A stretch of 64,000 bases of DNA from Pseudomonadota bacterium (GTDB taxonomy: Bacteria > Pseudomonadota > Alphaproteobacteria > Rhizobiales > Xanthobacteraceae): the NCBI GenBank assembly GCA_023404675.1, contig JAEYAW010000020.1, forward strand, positions 62,001 through 126,000, written 5' to 3'. A program made the translations under genes and the position numbers. Below, one piece after another: positions 34,101 through 41,833 of this stretch (positions are counted from its first letter, which is position 1; each line of letters starts with the position of its first letter). Under the pieces are notes generated by a model. It was not told the DNA's origin, did no database searches, and worked only from the letters and a program-made list of their open reading frames with translations.

Positions 34101-36839
34101 GTGGCCACCCTGACCATCCCGAGCCCGCCCGTTGGCACGTACGACGTCTCGGCGGTTTACACCCCATCGAGCTCCGACTTCGACGGCAGTTCGGCAACCC
34201 TGAGCGGCGGCCAGACCGTCAACCGGGGACAGACGACAACGACGCTGGTGTCGTCCGCCAATCCCTCGGTCGGCTCGCAAACCATCACCTTCACCGCCAC
34301 CGTCGCGCCGGTTTCTCCAGCCGCGGGCACGCCGACGGGCACGGTGATGTTTAGTGTCGGAGCCACGACAACTCCGATTTCACTCGACAGCAACGGACAG
34401 GCGACCATCACCATCACGCCGAATGCCGTGAATTTCACCCTCGGCGTAACTTACAACGGCGACACCGCCTTCGCCGGTGGCAGCACTGCCAGTGTCTCCC
34501 AGGTGGTGTCGCCCGCGTCCGCCGCCGTGATCGTCACGCCCTCGCCCGCCACCAGCGTTCCCGGCCAGAGCGTAACATTCACCGCGACCCTGGCTCCGAT
34601 CGCGCCGGCCACGGCGACGCCGGGCGGCACCGTGACCTTCACCATCGACAACGTTGCCCACGGCCCCGTGACGCTGGTGTCCGGCGTGGCGTCCTTCACG
34701 ACGAATGCGCTGCGCGCCGGCTCCCACTCCGTGTCGGTCGCCTACAGCGGCGATGCCGCTTTCGGCACCGCGAGTCAGACGATCAGCGGCGGCTATGCTG
34801 TCAGCAAGGGCGATGTCACGGCGACGCTGGCGGCCTCGCCCGTCACCAGCGTCAGCGGTCAGCCTGTGACCTTCACCGCCACCGTCGCGGCGCTGGCCCC
34901 CGCGACGGGGACGCCGACCGGGACCGCGATCTTCACCATCGACGGCACGCCCCGCCCGCCCGTGGCCCTGTCCGGCGGAATCGCGACACTCGCCACGTCG
35001 GGCCTCCCCGTCGGCTCCCATACCGTCAGCGTCGCCTACAGCGGCGATGCCGATTTCAACACCGGCGCGGCGGCCCTGTCCGGCGGCCAGACCACCAGCA
35101 AGGGCGATACGACGACCACCGTGGCAACCAGCGCGGCAACACCCGTATTCGGCCAGAACGTCACGCTGACCGCCACCATCGCCGCAACCTCGCCGGCCGC
35201 CGGCACGCCGACCGGCACGGCCACCTTCACCATCGACGGCACGCCCCGCGCACCGGTCGCGCTGGTCAACGGCGTCGCAAGCCTCAGCGACACCACGCTC
35301 GCCGTCGGCCTGCGCACGGTGAGCGTGGCGTATTCCGGCGACAGCGCATTCAATACCAGCACCGGATCGCTCGCGGGCGGCGTCAATGTGGGGAAGGGTC
35401 CGACCACGACGACGCTCACCTCCTCGCTCACGCCCTCGACGCTGAACGAGACCATCACACTCACCGCCAGCGTCACCAGTTCGGCCGGCACGCCGACCGG
35501 CACCGTGGTGTTCCGCGACGGCGCAGCGGTGATCGGATCGGTCGCGCTGTCCGGCACGGCGGCGACATTCACCACCTCGTCGCTGGCGATCGGCGGGCAC
35601 AGCATCACGGCCAGCTATGAGGGCGATGCGACTTACGCGACCTCCACATCGGCGGCGCTGCTGCAGACCGTGATCATCGCTTGCAATGACACCTTTGCGA
35701 ATGCGACCCCGCTGTCGATCCTGACCGCGACCGCCGTCGGCTCCACGGTCGCCGCCACCGCCGAACCAGGCGAGCCCAATCACGCAGGCGTCTCCGGCCC
35801 GAGCCATTCGGTGTGGTGCCGGTGGCAGGCGACCACGTCGGGCACGACCAGCTTCGACACCACCGGCTCGGACTTCGACACCGTCGTCGCGGTCTACACC
35901 GGCAGCAGCGTCGGCGGCCTGACCCTGATCGCCGCCAACGACAATATCTCGCCCACCACGCGTCAAAGCCGCGTCCGTTTCAACGCGGTGGCCGGCACAA
36001 CCTACACGGTCTCGGTGGACGGCGCCCACGGCGCGGCCGGAGACTATGTGCTGACATGGTCGCAGGCGCCGCCGACCCAGACCATCATGGCGGCGGTCTT
36101 GCCGACCTCGCGGTCCGTCGCCACCGGCACGCCGGCCACCGCCTTCGCCACCATCGTCAACGGCGGTAGCGTGCAGGCGAACGATTGCGGACTGTCGCTG
36201 CCGCCGGGCTTCCCCGGCACGTTCACATTCCAGACCACCAACGAAATCAATGCGCGCGTCGGCGAGCCTGATATGCCGGCCGGTATCCCGCCGGGCGGCA
36301 GGCAGGGCTATGTGTTCGGCATCGTTCCGACCATCGATCTCGATGCCGTGGAAGTGGCGCTCGCCTTTACCTGCTCGAACACGCCGCCGGCCGTCAGTGT
36401 GCCCGGCCTGAATACGCTGACACTCTCCGCCGCGCCCGTTGCCACGCCCGACCTGATCGCCATCAGCGCGACGCCGAGCAATGACGGCATCCTCAACCTG
36501 CCCGCCGACGGCAGCTACGCGCCATTCGCCGTGGCGGCGGTCAACATCGGCGCCGCGGGCAACGTGACGGCAACGACCGACGATGGCGGCGCGGGATTGC
36601 CGCTCGATATCTCCCTGTGCCGCACCGAACCGGCAACCGGCACATGCATCAATCCCGGCGAGCCCGGGCCTGCTTCGACATCGCCATTCGCGACCAACGA
36701 AACCGGCACGTTTACGGTCTTCCTGCGCGCGACAGGACCCGTGTCATTCGATCCCGCCAACAACCGGCTGATTTTCCGCCTGCAATCAGCCGACGGCGTC
36801 ACGCGGGGATCGACCAGCGTCGCCGTCCGCACGCAATAG
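31170..36839 (+). CDS. Giant secreted Ig-like repeat protein with an inserted seven-bladed RCC1-type propeller
   Basis: 1889 residues from ATG 31170, which has GGTGGGGGA just upstream. After about 40 basic residues comes a hydrophobic export segment (LIFVLGLIATTFALMGAPPAKA). From residue about 172 the protein has roughly ten Ig-like repeats of 90-100 residues (pattern SSANPS-GQ-TFTATV, GTPTGTVTF, GSHS-YSGD). Repeat 4 breaks off at about residue 520, is followed by seven RCC1 blades, each with paired Cys and a CWGxNxxGQLGxG motif, and resumes at about 877 with SRARFATSSLSSGSHDI. Repeats continue to about 1500, followed by a PPC-like domain and a C-terminal CARDB-like tail. It is probably a cell-surface or secreted adhesin or binding protein; no anchor motif is evident. 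Confidence 0.9.
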   Translation: MFARRVAIAEGSVGSIRLRFFQNLFPRDIFRRLGNRLIFVLGLIATTFALMGAPPAKAADLSFDTTNTLSRSIVYGQSGVTEAQQVYIVNNTSGRTIYYPVTYYFGTQGTQFYTYTNGPSSLTVGATAVMIVTIPTASYSLPAGTYAGAIDLGDAGNLSLGLIDSRAITLTINKGDTTTALSSSLTPSAATAPVTLTATVNAVAPSSGTRTGTVSFYDGATLIDTVGVNAGGVATLVTSGLAVGTRSLTATYNGDNNFNGSTSSTISQVVEQASTQAAVVSAANPSVFGQTASLTATISAVAPAAGVPTGTVSFFDGATLLGSTALSGGQATLSSSALSVGAHSITVSYAGDANFVTSVSNALSQTVNQSATTSTLTSSANPSVNGQKVTLTATVAATSPGAGTPAGTVTFKNGATTLGTANLNGSAQATFTTAALPAGAQSLTATFEGDTNFVSSTSAPLSQTVNPAASVLLMASAAAPSIFGDPLAFTARVFGGLPAPSGNVTVKDGPTTLGNSPLISTGVGRTIAAGRYFTCAIDSTMALSCWGDNTSGQLGDGSNVSKSAPTPVSTLGSNVISVVAGASHACALNSSGGVLCWGDNSYGQLGDGTFTSRSAPTAIPSLASGVVTLTAGPAFTCALTRTGQVQCWGDNTSGQLGDGSQTNRESPVAVASLTGGVTEISAGADHTCALTATNGVKCWGGNAGGQLGNGSNDASLSPVAVSGLSSGVIRIASGSGFTCAALSNGAAKCWGSNANGELGNGGSADSNLPTDVAGMTTAATVAAGNETPFACALESSGTASCWGSNTSGQLGNGSVTPSATPVPVSGFTGGLNLALGSGHVCAQLSDGAVNCWGDNSYGQLGDGTATPRLAPGADVAALSSLGVSRARFATSSLSSGSHDIEMSFPAGASLLASSDMLTQDVLGVTTTTTLASSANPSVSGQSITFTATVTSSGGTPDGTVAFTIGSTNFGALTLTGGVATLTIPSPPVGTYDVSAVYTPSSSDFDGSSATLSGGQTVNRGQTTTTLVSSANPSVGSQTITFTATVAPVSPAAGTPTGTVMFSVGATTTPISLDSNGQATITITPNAVNFTLGVTYNGDTAFAGGSTASVSQVVSPASAAVIVTPSPATSVPGQSVTFTATLAPIAPATATPGGTVTFTIDNVAHGPVTLVSGVASFTTNALRAGSHSVSVAYSGDAAFGTASQTISGGYAVSKGDVTATLAASPVTSVSGQPVTFTATVAALAPATGTPTGTAIFTIDGTPRPPVALSGGIATLATSGLPVGSHTVSVAYSGDADFNTGAAALSGGQTTSKGDTTTTVATSAATPVFGQNVTLTATIAATSPAAGTPTGTATFTIDGTPRAPVALVNGVASLSDTTLAVGLRTVSVAYSGDSAFNTSTGSLAGGVNVGKGPTTTTLTSSLTPSTLNETITLTASVTSSAGTPTGTVVFRDGAAVIGSVALSGTAATFTTSSLAIGGHSITASYEGDATYATSTSAALLQTVIIACNDTFANATPLSILTATAVGSTVAATAEPGEPNHAGVSGPSHSVWCRWQATTSGTTSFDTTGSDFDTVVAVYTGSSVGGLTLIAANDNISPTTRQSRVRFNAVAGTTYTVSVDGAHGAAGDYVLTWSQAPPTQTIMAAVLPTSRSVATGTPATAFATIVNGGSVQANDCGLSLPPGFPGTFTFQTTNEINARVGEPDMPAGIPPGGRQGYVFGIVPTIDLDAVEVALAFTCSNTPPAVSVPGLNTLTLSAAPVATPDLIAISATPSNDGILNLPADGSYAPFAVAAVNIGAAGNVTATTDDGGAGLPLDISLCRTEPATGTCINPGEPGPASTSPFATNETGTFTVFLRATGPVSFDPANNRLIFRLQSADGVTRGSTSVAVRTQ

Positions 36840-36864
36840 AACGTGACCGAAGACACCCGATATC

Positions 36865-36899
36865 AAAAAGGCGCGGCCGATATCGGCCGCGCCTTTTTT
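36865..36899. terminator. Bidirectional rho-independent terminator
   Basis: A perfect inverted repeat with arms of 12 bases (GGCGCGGCCGAT at 36870-36881 and its complement at 36882-36893) is flanked by five A on the left and six T on the right. It lies between the convergent Ig/RCC1 gene and the M29 aminopeptidase gene and can stop transcription from both sides. Confidence 0.93.
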
Positions 36900-36937
36900 C
36901 TGGTTGCCGGATTCCTGTCCCCTTGCGCCGACCCCGA

Positions 36938-38194
36938 TCAGGCCCACTCACCCTTGCGGAAGACTGGCACCGTCGTGCCGTCCGGCTTGACGCCGTCGAT
37001 ATCAAGTTCGCCGTTGCCGATCATCCAGTCGATGTGGATCAGACTCTTGTTACCGCCCTGCGCCGCGATCTGCTCCGGCGTCAGCGAGGTGCCGTTGATG
37101 AAACATTTCGAATAGCACTGGCCGAGCGCGATGTGGCACGCGGCGTTCTCGTCGAACAGCGTGTTGTAGAACAGCAGTCCGCTCTGCGAGATCGGCGAGG
37201 AATGCGGCACCAGCGCCACCTCGCCCAGACGCCGCGCGCCCTCGTCGGTGTCCAGCACCTTAGTGAGCACCTCAAGGCCGCGGCTCGCCTTCGCATCGAC
37301 GATGCGGCCGCCCTCGAACCTCACCGCGATGTTGTCGATCAGCGAGCCCTGATAGGACAGCGGCTTGGACGACACCACATGGCCATCCACCCGCAGCGCA
37401 TGCGGCGTGGTGAACACCTCTTCGGTCGGAATGTTGGCGTTGCAGATGACGCCGTTCTTCGCGGTGGATGCGCCGCCTTCCCATTCGTGGCCGTCCGCAA
37501 GCCCGATGGTGAGGTCAGTGCCGGGGCCGGTATACTTCAGCGCGCTGAAGCGCTGGCCGTTAAGCCAGTTGGTCCGCTCGCGCAGCACGGCGTTGTGCGC
37601 ATCCCATGCGCCGATCGGATCGTCTGTATTGACGCGCGAGGCCGCGAAGATCGCCTCCGCCAGCTTGCTCACGGCGACGTCGTCGGTGTCGTCCGGAAAC
37701 ACCTGCTTCGCCCATGACAGGCTCGGGTAAGCGACGATGTTCCAGTTGATGTCGAAATTGACGATCTTCTCCAGCGCCGGCTGATAGGCCATGGAGTTCG
37801 CCTTGCTGGCACGCGCCACCTTGGCAGGGTCCTCGTTCGCCAGCAGCATCGGATTGTCGCCGACCACCGCAAGCCGCGCGGTGTTGGCGGAGAATGCCTT
37901 TGCCATGCCTTCGTAAAGCCAGCCCGCCGCGCGATCGAACGCCTCGTCCGGCGCGTTGCGATAGCGCGCCAGCGTGATCGCCTCGTCGGACAGGAACGGC
38001 GTCACGAGACCCGCGCCGGAGCGATAGGCATGCTCGGCGATCCTGCGCACCAGCGGCAGCGCCGCCGATGGCGCGGTCACCAGAAGATCCTGCCCCGGCG
38101 CCAGTTGCAGACCGACCTTGATCGCCACTTCCGCGAGGCGATCAAGGCGCACCGGATCGATCGGCGTCGTGATGTTGCGCTGATGGGTATTCAT
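36938..38194 (-). CDS. M29-family aminopeptidase
   Basis: 418 residues. Start ATG 38194 (MNTHQRN) has GAGGTG 4-5 nt upstream; the frame stays open further up without a better start. The N-terminal part (LAEVAIKVGLQLAPGQDLLVTAPSAALPLVRRIAEHAY) and the metal-binding C-terminal block with DGHEWEGG, VALVPHSSPIS and LIHIDWMIG are typical of AmpS/AmpT/PepS enzymes, which carry two Zn or Co ions. It removes N-terminal residues from peptides in the cytoplasm. It follows a dipeptide ABC transporter on the same strand, so it probably processes imported peptides or amides. Confidence 0.92.
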   Translation of the reverse strand: MNTHQRNITTPIDPVRLDRLAEVAIKVGLQLAPGQDLLVTAPSAALPLVRRIAEHAYRSGAGLVTPFLSDEAITLARYRNAPDEAFDRAAGWLYEGMAKAFSANTARLAVVGDNPMLLANEDPAKVARASKANSMAYQPALEKIVNFDINWNIVAYPSLSWAKQVFPDDTDDVAVSKLAEAIFAASRVNTDDPIGAWDAHNAVLRERTNWLNGQRFSALKYTGPGTDLTIGLADGHEWEGGASTAKNGVICNANIPTEEVFTTPHALRVDGHVVSSKPLSYQGSLIDNIAVRFEGGRIVDAKASRGLEVLTKVLDTDEGARRLGEVALVPHSSPISQSGLLFYNTLFDENAACHIALGQCYSKCFINGTSLTPEQIAAQGGNKSLIHIDWMIGNGELDIDGVKPDGTTVPVFRKGEWA

Positions 38195-38260
38195 GGGGCA
38201 CCTCGGACATCTCATAAGGTTCCGCCCGGTCTGGCCAGACGTCGACGACACCGAAGTCTA

Positions 38261-38289
38261 CTGCGTTTCCATCGGGGATGGAAACGCAG
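38261..38289. promoter_or_regulatory. Perfect 13-bp inverted repeat between transporter and aminopeptidase genes
   Basis: CTGCGTTTCCATC (38261-38273), three G, then the exact complement (38277-38289). It lies between the ABC ATPase stop (38308) and the aminopeptidase start (38194), transcribed leftward. No U-run follows, so it may lower read-through, stabilise the transporter mRNA or be a protein-binding site. Confidence 0.6.
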
Positions 38290-38307
38290 CCGGAAACGCA
38301 ATCTGCG

Positions 38308-39963
38308 TCAAGCCGTGGCGGCGCCCGCTGTCCGCACATCCGCGGGCCCGGCGAACAGGCTGCGGCCCGGGATCGCATCGAGCAGCGTGCGGGTATAGGC
38401 ATGGGTCGGCGCGCTGAACACCGTCCGGGTGTCGCCCTGCTCGACGATCTCGCCGCGCTGCATGACGATGATGCGGTCCGCGATTTCGGCGGCGACGCGC
38501 AGATCGTGCGTGATGAACAGCATCGCGAGGTTCATCTCCTCACGCAGTTCAGCCAGCAGTTCGAGAATGCGCGCCTGCACCGACACGTCGAGCGCCGACA
38601 CGGCCTCGTCCGCCACCAGCACCACCGGTTTCAATGCGAGCGCGCGCGCGATGCAGATGCGCTGGCGCTGGCCGCCGGAGAACTCGTGCGGATAGCGCTC
38701 CGCGGCATTCTCCTTCAGACCCACGCGCACGAGCAGACGCTTGGCGTCGGCCATCGCCTCGGAAGCCGGCGCGCCATAGGCGACCGGGCCGGACGCAATG
38801 GCATCGCCCACTTTCTGGCGCGGATCGAGCGCCGCGAACGGATCCTGAAACACGATCTGGATCTTGCGGCGCATCGCGCGCAGCGCCTGTCCGCGCAGCT
38901 TGAGGAAATCGTCGCCGCCGAAATCGATCTCGCCGGCATCCGGCTCGATCAGCCGCATGATGATACGGCCGAGCGTGGACTTGCCGGAGCCCGACTCGCC
39001 CACGACCGCGACCGTCTCGCGCGGATGCAGCGCCAGCGTCATGTCCCGCACCGCCTGCACCCGGCGCGGCGGCCGCAGCAGGCCCTGCCGCGTGACGAAG
39101 GTCTTGTTCAGCTTGCGGATGCGGATCAGCGGCTCATCGTCACGCACCGCGTGCACGGGACGGGGCCGCGCGCCGGGCACGGCCGCGATCAGCGATTTCG
39201 TATAGTCGTCCTTCGGCGTCCGCAGCACGTCGCTGGCGGAGCCCTGCTCCACCACGCGGCCGTTGCGCATCACGATCACACGGTCCGCGATATCCGCCAC
39301 CACGCCGAAATCGTGGGTGATGAACAGCACGCCCATGCCGCGCTCGGACTGCAGCTGGCGGATCAACGTGAGAATCTGCTTCTGCGTGGTGACGTCGAGC
39401 GCGGTGGTCGGCTCGTCGGCCAGCAGCAGCGCCGGATTGTTGGCCATCGCCATCGCGATCATGATGCGCTGACGCTGGCCGCCGGAGAGCTGGAACGGAT
39501 AGCTGCGCGCCAGCGTCGGCGGATCGGGCAGGCCGACCGCGCCGATCAGCTCGATGACGCGGGCGTCAAGCGCGTCCCGCACGGGCTGCGGATCGGCATG
39601 CGCGCGGATCGCCTCGGCGATCTGGTCGCCGACCCGCGCCAGCGGATTGAGCGCGCTGAGCGGCTCCTGGAAGATCATGGAGATCGGGCCGCCGCGCAGC
39701 TTGCGCATGGCGTCCTCGTCCATGGTTGCGATGTCCTCGCCCTTGAAGCGGATCGCGCCCGAGGCGACGTTCACGCCCTGCGGCAGCAGGCTGAGAATGG
39801 CGTGGGCCGTGATCGACTTGCCCGAACCGGACTCGCCGACAAGACACACGATCTCGTTCGGCTTCACGCTGATGGTGACATCCTCGACCGCGAATCCGCG
39901 GTCGCCGCCCTGCGGCAGGGCAACCGACAGATGTTCGATGGACAGAAGCTGATCGCTGCTCAT
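38308..39963 (-). CDS. Dipeptide/oligopeptide ABC transporter, fused double ATP-binding protein
   Basis: 551 residues made of two complete OppD/OppF-like ATPase halves. Half 1: Walker A GESGSGKSIT, signature LSGGQRQR, Walker B LLLADEPTTALD. Half 2: Walker A GESGSGKSTLG, signature FSGGQRQR, Walker B VLVADEAVSALD. Each half has the ITHDFGV or ITHDLRV switch. ATG 39963 overlaps the permease stop as ATGA; upstream extension of the frame lies inside the permease gene. The fusion replaces separate DppD and DppF proteins, as in GsiA-type systems. Confidence 0.93.
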   Translation of the reverse strand: MSSDQLLSIEHLSVALPQGGDRGFAVEDVTISVKPNEIVCLVGESGSGKSITAHAILSLLPQGVNVASGAIRFKGEDIATMDEDAMRKLRGGPISMIFQEPLSALNPLARVGDQIAEAIRAHADPQPVRDALDARVIELIGAVGLPDPPTLARSYPFQLSGGQRQRIMIAMAMANNPALLLADEPTTALDVTTQKQILTLIRQLQSERGMGVLFITHDFGVVADIADRVIVMRNGRVVEQGSASDVLRTPKDDYTKSLIAAVPGARPRPVHAVRDDEPLIRIRKLNKTFVTRQGLLRPPRRVQAVRDMTLALHPRETVAVVGESGSGKSTLGRIIMRLIEPDAGEIDFGGDDFLKLRGQALRAMRRKIQIVFQDPFAALDPRQKVGDAIASGPVAYGAPASEAMADAKRLLVRVGLKENAAERYPHEFSGGQRQRICIARALALKPVVLVADEAVSALDVSVQARILELLAELREEMNLAMLFITHDLRVAAEIADRIIVMQRGEIVEQGDTRTVFSAPTHAYTRTLLDAIPGRSLFAGPADVRTAGAATA

Positions 39964-40799
39964 GCGGGCCTCGCGCGCCGCGCCAGACGCGGATTGAGAA
40001 TGTCGTTCAGTCCCTCGCCGACCAGATTGATGGCGAGCACGGTCAGCAGGATCGCAAGTCCCGGAAACACGCTCATCCACCAGGCCTGCCGGATCACGGT
40101 GCGCGAGGCGCCGATCATGAAGCCCCAGGTCATGTAGTTGGGATCGCCAAGGCCCATGAAACTCAGCGCGCTCTCGATCAGGATCGCGCTCGCGACCGCC
40201 AGCGATCCGGTGACGATGATCGGCGAAATCGCGTTGGGAAGGATGTGGCGCAGCACCACGACCACCGGCGGCTGCCCCTGACACACCGCCGCCTGCACGA
40301 ACTCACGTCCGCGCAGGCGCAGGAATTCCGCCCGTGTCAGGCGCGCCATCTGCGGCCAGCTCACCACGCCGATGGCGATGATGATGTTGGTCAGCGTCGG
40401 CCCCAGCGTCGCGACAAGAAGGATGGCAAGAATGAAACCCGGAACGGTCTGGAACAGTTCGGTGAAGCGCATCATCACGTCGTCGACCCGGCCGCCGAAA
40501 TAGCCGCCGATGGAGCCGACCACCACGCCGATCAGCAGCGCCGCCAGCGTCGAGGCGATGCCGATCAGCAGCGAGACCCGTGCGCCGTAGGCGATGCCGG
40601 CCGCGACGTTGCGGCCGAGCATGTCGGAGCCGAGCGGCAGTTCCTCGCTCAGCGGCGGCTGGAACGGCGCGCCGACCATGTCCCACGGATCGTCGGGGAA
40701 CAGCAGCGGCGCGCAGATGGCGAGCGCAACCACCGCCAGCACGATCACCAGTCCCAGCATTCCGGTCCGGTGGCGAAGAAACGGCTTGAGCCTGTCCAT
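39960..40799 (-). CDS. Dipeptide-type ABC transporter permease (DppC family)
   Basis: 279 residues with an N-terminal membrane helix (MLGLVIVLAVVALAICAPLLFPDDPWD) and about five further helices. The motif LGSDMLGRNVAAGIAYGARVSLLIG is the DppC/OppC signature, and REFVQAAVCQGQPPVVVVLRHILPNAISPI is the ATPase-coupling loop. It pairs with the DppB-like permease whose gene ends 11 bp upstream. Confidence 0.93.
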   Translation of the reverse strand: MDRLKPFLRHRTGMLGLVIVLAVVALAICAPLLFPDDPWDMVGAPFQPPLSEELPLGSDMLGRNVAAGIAYGARVSLLIGIASTLAALLIGVVVGSIGGYFGGRVDDVMMRFTELFQTVPGFILAILLVATLGPTLTNIIIAIGVVSWPQMARLTRAEFLRLRGREFVQAAVCQGQPPVVVVLRHILPNAISPIIVTGSLAVASAILIESALSFMGLGDPNYMTWGFMIGASRTVIRQAWWMSVFPGLAILLTVLAINLVGEGLNDILNPRLARRARPA

Positions 40800-40810
40800 C
40801 GCGAGATTCC

Positions 40811-41833
40811 TTACGCGGCGGCGCGCATCGACACGCGCGGGTCGATGACACGATAAAGAGCATCCGTGATCAGGTTGAGCACGATCACGACGACGGACAT
40901 CACCAGGAAGATGCCGAGCATCACCGGATAGTCGCGCTGTAGCAGTGCGTCATAAATCAACCGGCCAAGGCCCGGCCAGGCGAACACCGTTTCGATGACC
41001 ACCGCGCCGCCGACCAGCGCACCGGCCTGCATGCCGGCGACCGTGACGACCGGCAGGATGGCGTTTCGGAGCACATGCCGCGCAATGATGCGGCCCTGTT
41101 TCAGACCCTTGGCGCGTGCCGTCTTGATGAAATCCTGATGCATCACCTCAATCACGGAGGAGCGCATCAGCCGCGCATAGATCGCGAGATAGATCGCCGC
41201 CAGCGAAATGGCCGGCAAGATCAGATGCCACAGGATATCGAGCATCCGCCCGAGCGGAGACAGTTGCACGCCGATGGTGACGTAACCGAAGGCGGGCAGC
41301 CAGTCGAGCCACACGGAAAACACCAGCACGAGCATCAGACCGAGCCAGAACACCGGCGTCGCGTAAAACAGCAGCGAGAGAACCGTGAACAGCATGTCCG
41401 ACCACGATCCCGCCCGCGTCCCTGCAAGCGTGCCGAAGAAGATGCCGCCGATCAGCGCCAGGATGAACGCGGTTCCGGTGAGCAGCAGGGTTGCCGGCAA
41501 CCGTTCGCCGATCAGGGTCAGCACCGGGCGCTGCTGGCGGTAGGAATAGCCGAGATCGAGCGACAGGATGCGTCCGACATAGGTGGCGTATTGAACCGTG
41601 ACCGGCTTGTCGAGGCCATACTGCTCCCGTAACTGGCTGAGCAGTTTTTCGTCCGCCGCGCCGCTTTGACCCGCCATCACCTGCGCCGGATCGCCCGGTG
41701 CCAGATGCACGATGATGAAATTGAACGTGGCGATGACCAGTACGACCGCGACGAACTTGGCGAACCAGCCAACGACAGCGAGGACGGTCGCAACCGTCCG
41801 TCCTCGCGCCGCATCGAGTGTCGTCTCGCTCAT
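40811..41833 (-). CDS. Dipeptide-type ABC transporter permease (DppB family)
   Basis: 340 residues with about six helices. FIIVHLAPGDPAQVMAGQSG near the N-terminus is the DppB opening, and DFIKTARAKGLKQGRIIARHVLRNAILPVVT near residue 235 is the coupling loop. It is a little longer than usual because of an N-terminal cytoplasmic tail. Its ATG overlaps the stop of the binding-protein gene by 4 bp, so all transporter subunits are translationally coupled. Confidence 0.93.
   Translation of the reverse strand: MSETTLDAARGRTVATVLAVVGWFAKFVAVVLVIATFNFIIVHLAPGDPAQVMAGQSGAADEKLLSQLREQYGLDKPVTVQYATYVGRILSLDLGYSYRQQRPVLTLIGERLPATLLLTGTAFILALIGGIFFGTLAGTRAGSWSDMLFTVLSLLFYATPVFWLGLMLVLVFSVWLDWLPAFGYVTIGVQLSPLGRMLDILWHLILPAISLAAIYLAIYARLMRSSVIEVMHQDFIKTARAKGLKQGRIIARHVLRNAILPVVTVAGMQAGALVGGAVVIETVFAWPGLGRLIYDALLQRDYPVMLGIFLVMSVVVIVLNLITDALYRVIDPRVSMRAAA

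Noticed and set aside
31689..35680. Tandem repeats that might suggest a CRISPR or satellite array
   Set aside because: The repetition is at protein level (Ig-like and RCC1 repeats of 90-100 and about 50 residues); DNA repeat units are diverged and there are no constant spacers.
32801..36029. Long alternative frames on both strands inside the Ig/RCC1 gene
   Set aside because: They are Arg/Gly-rich shadows of the repeat gene without ribosome sites or recognisable domains.
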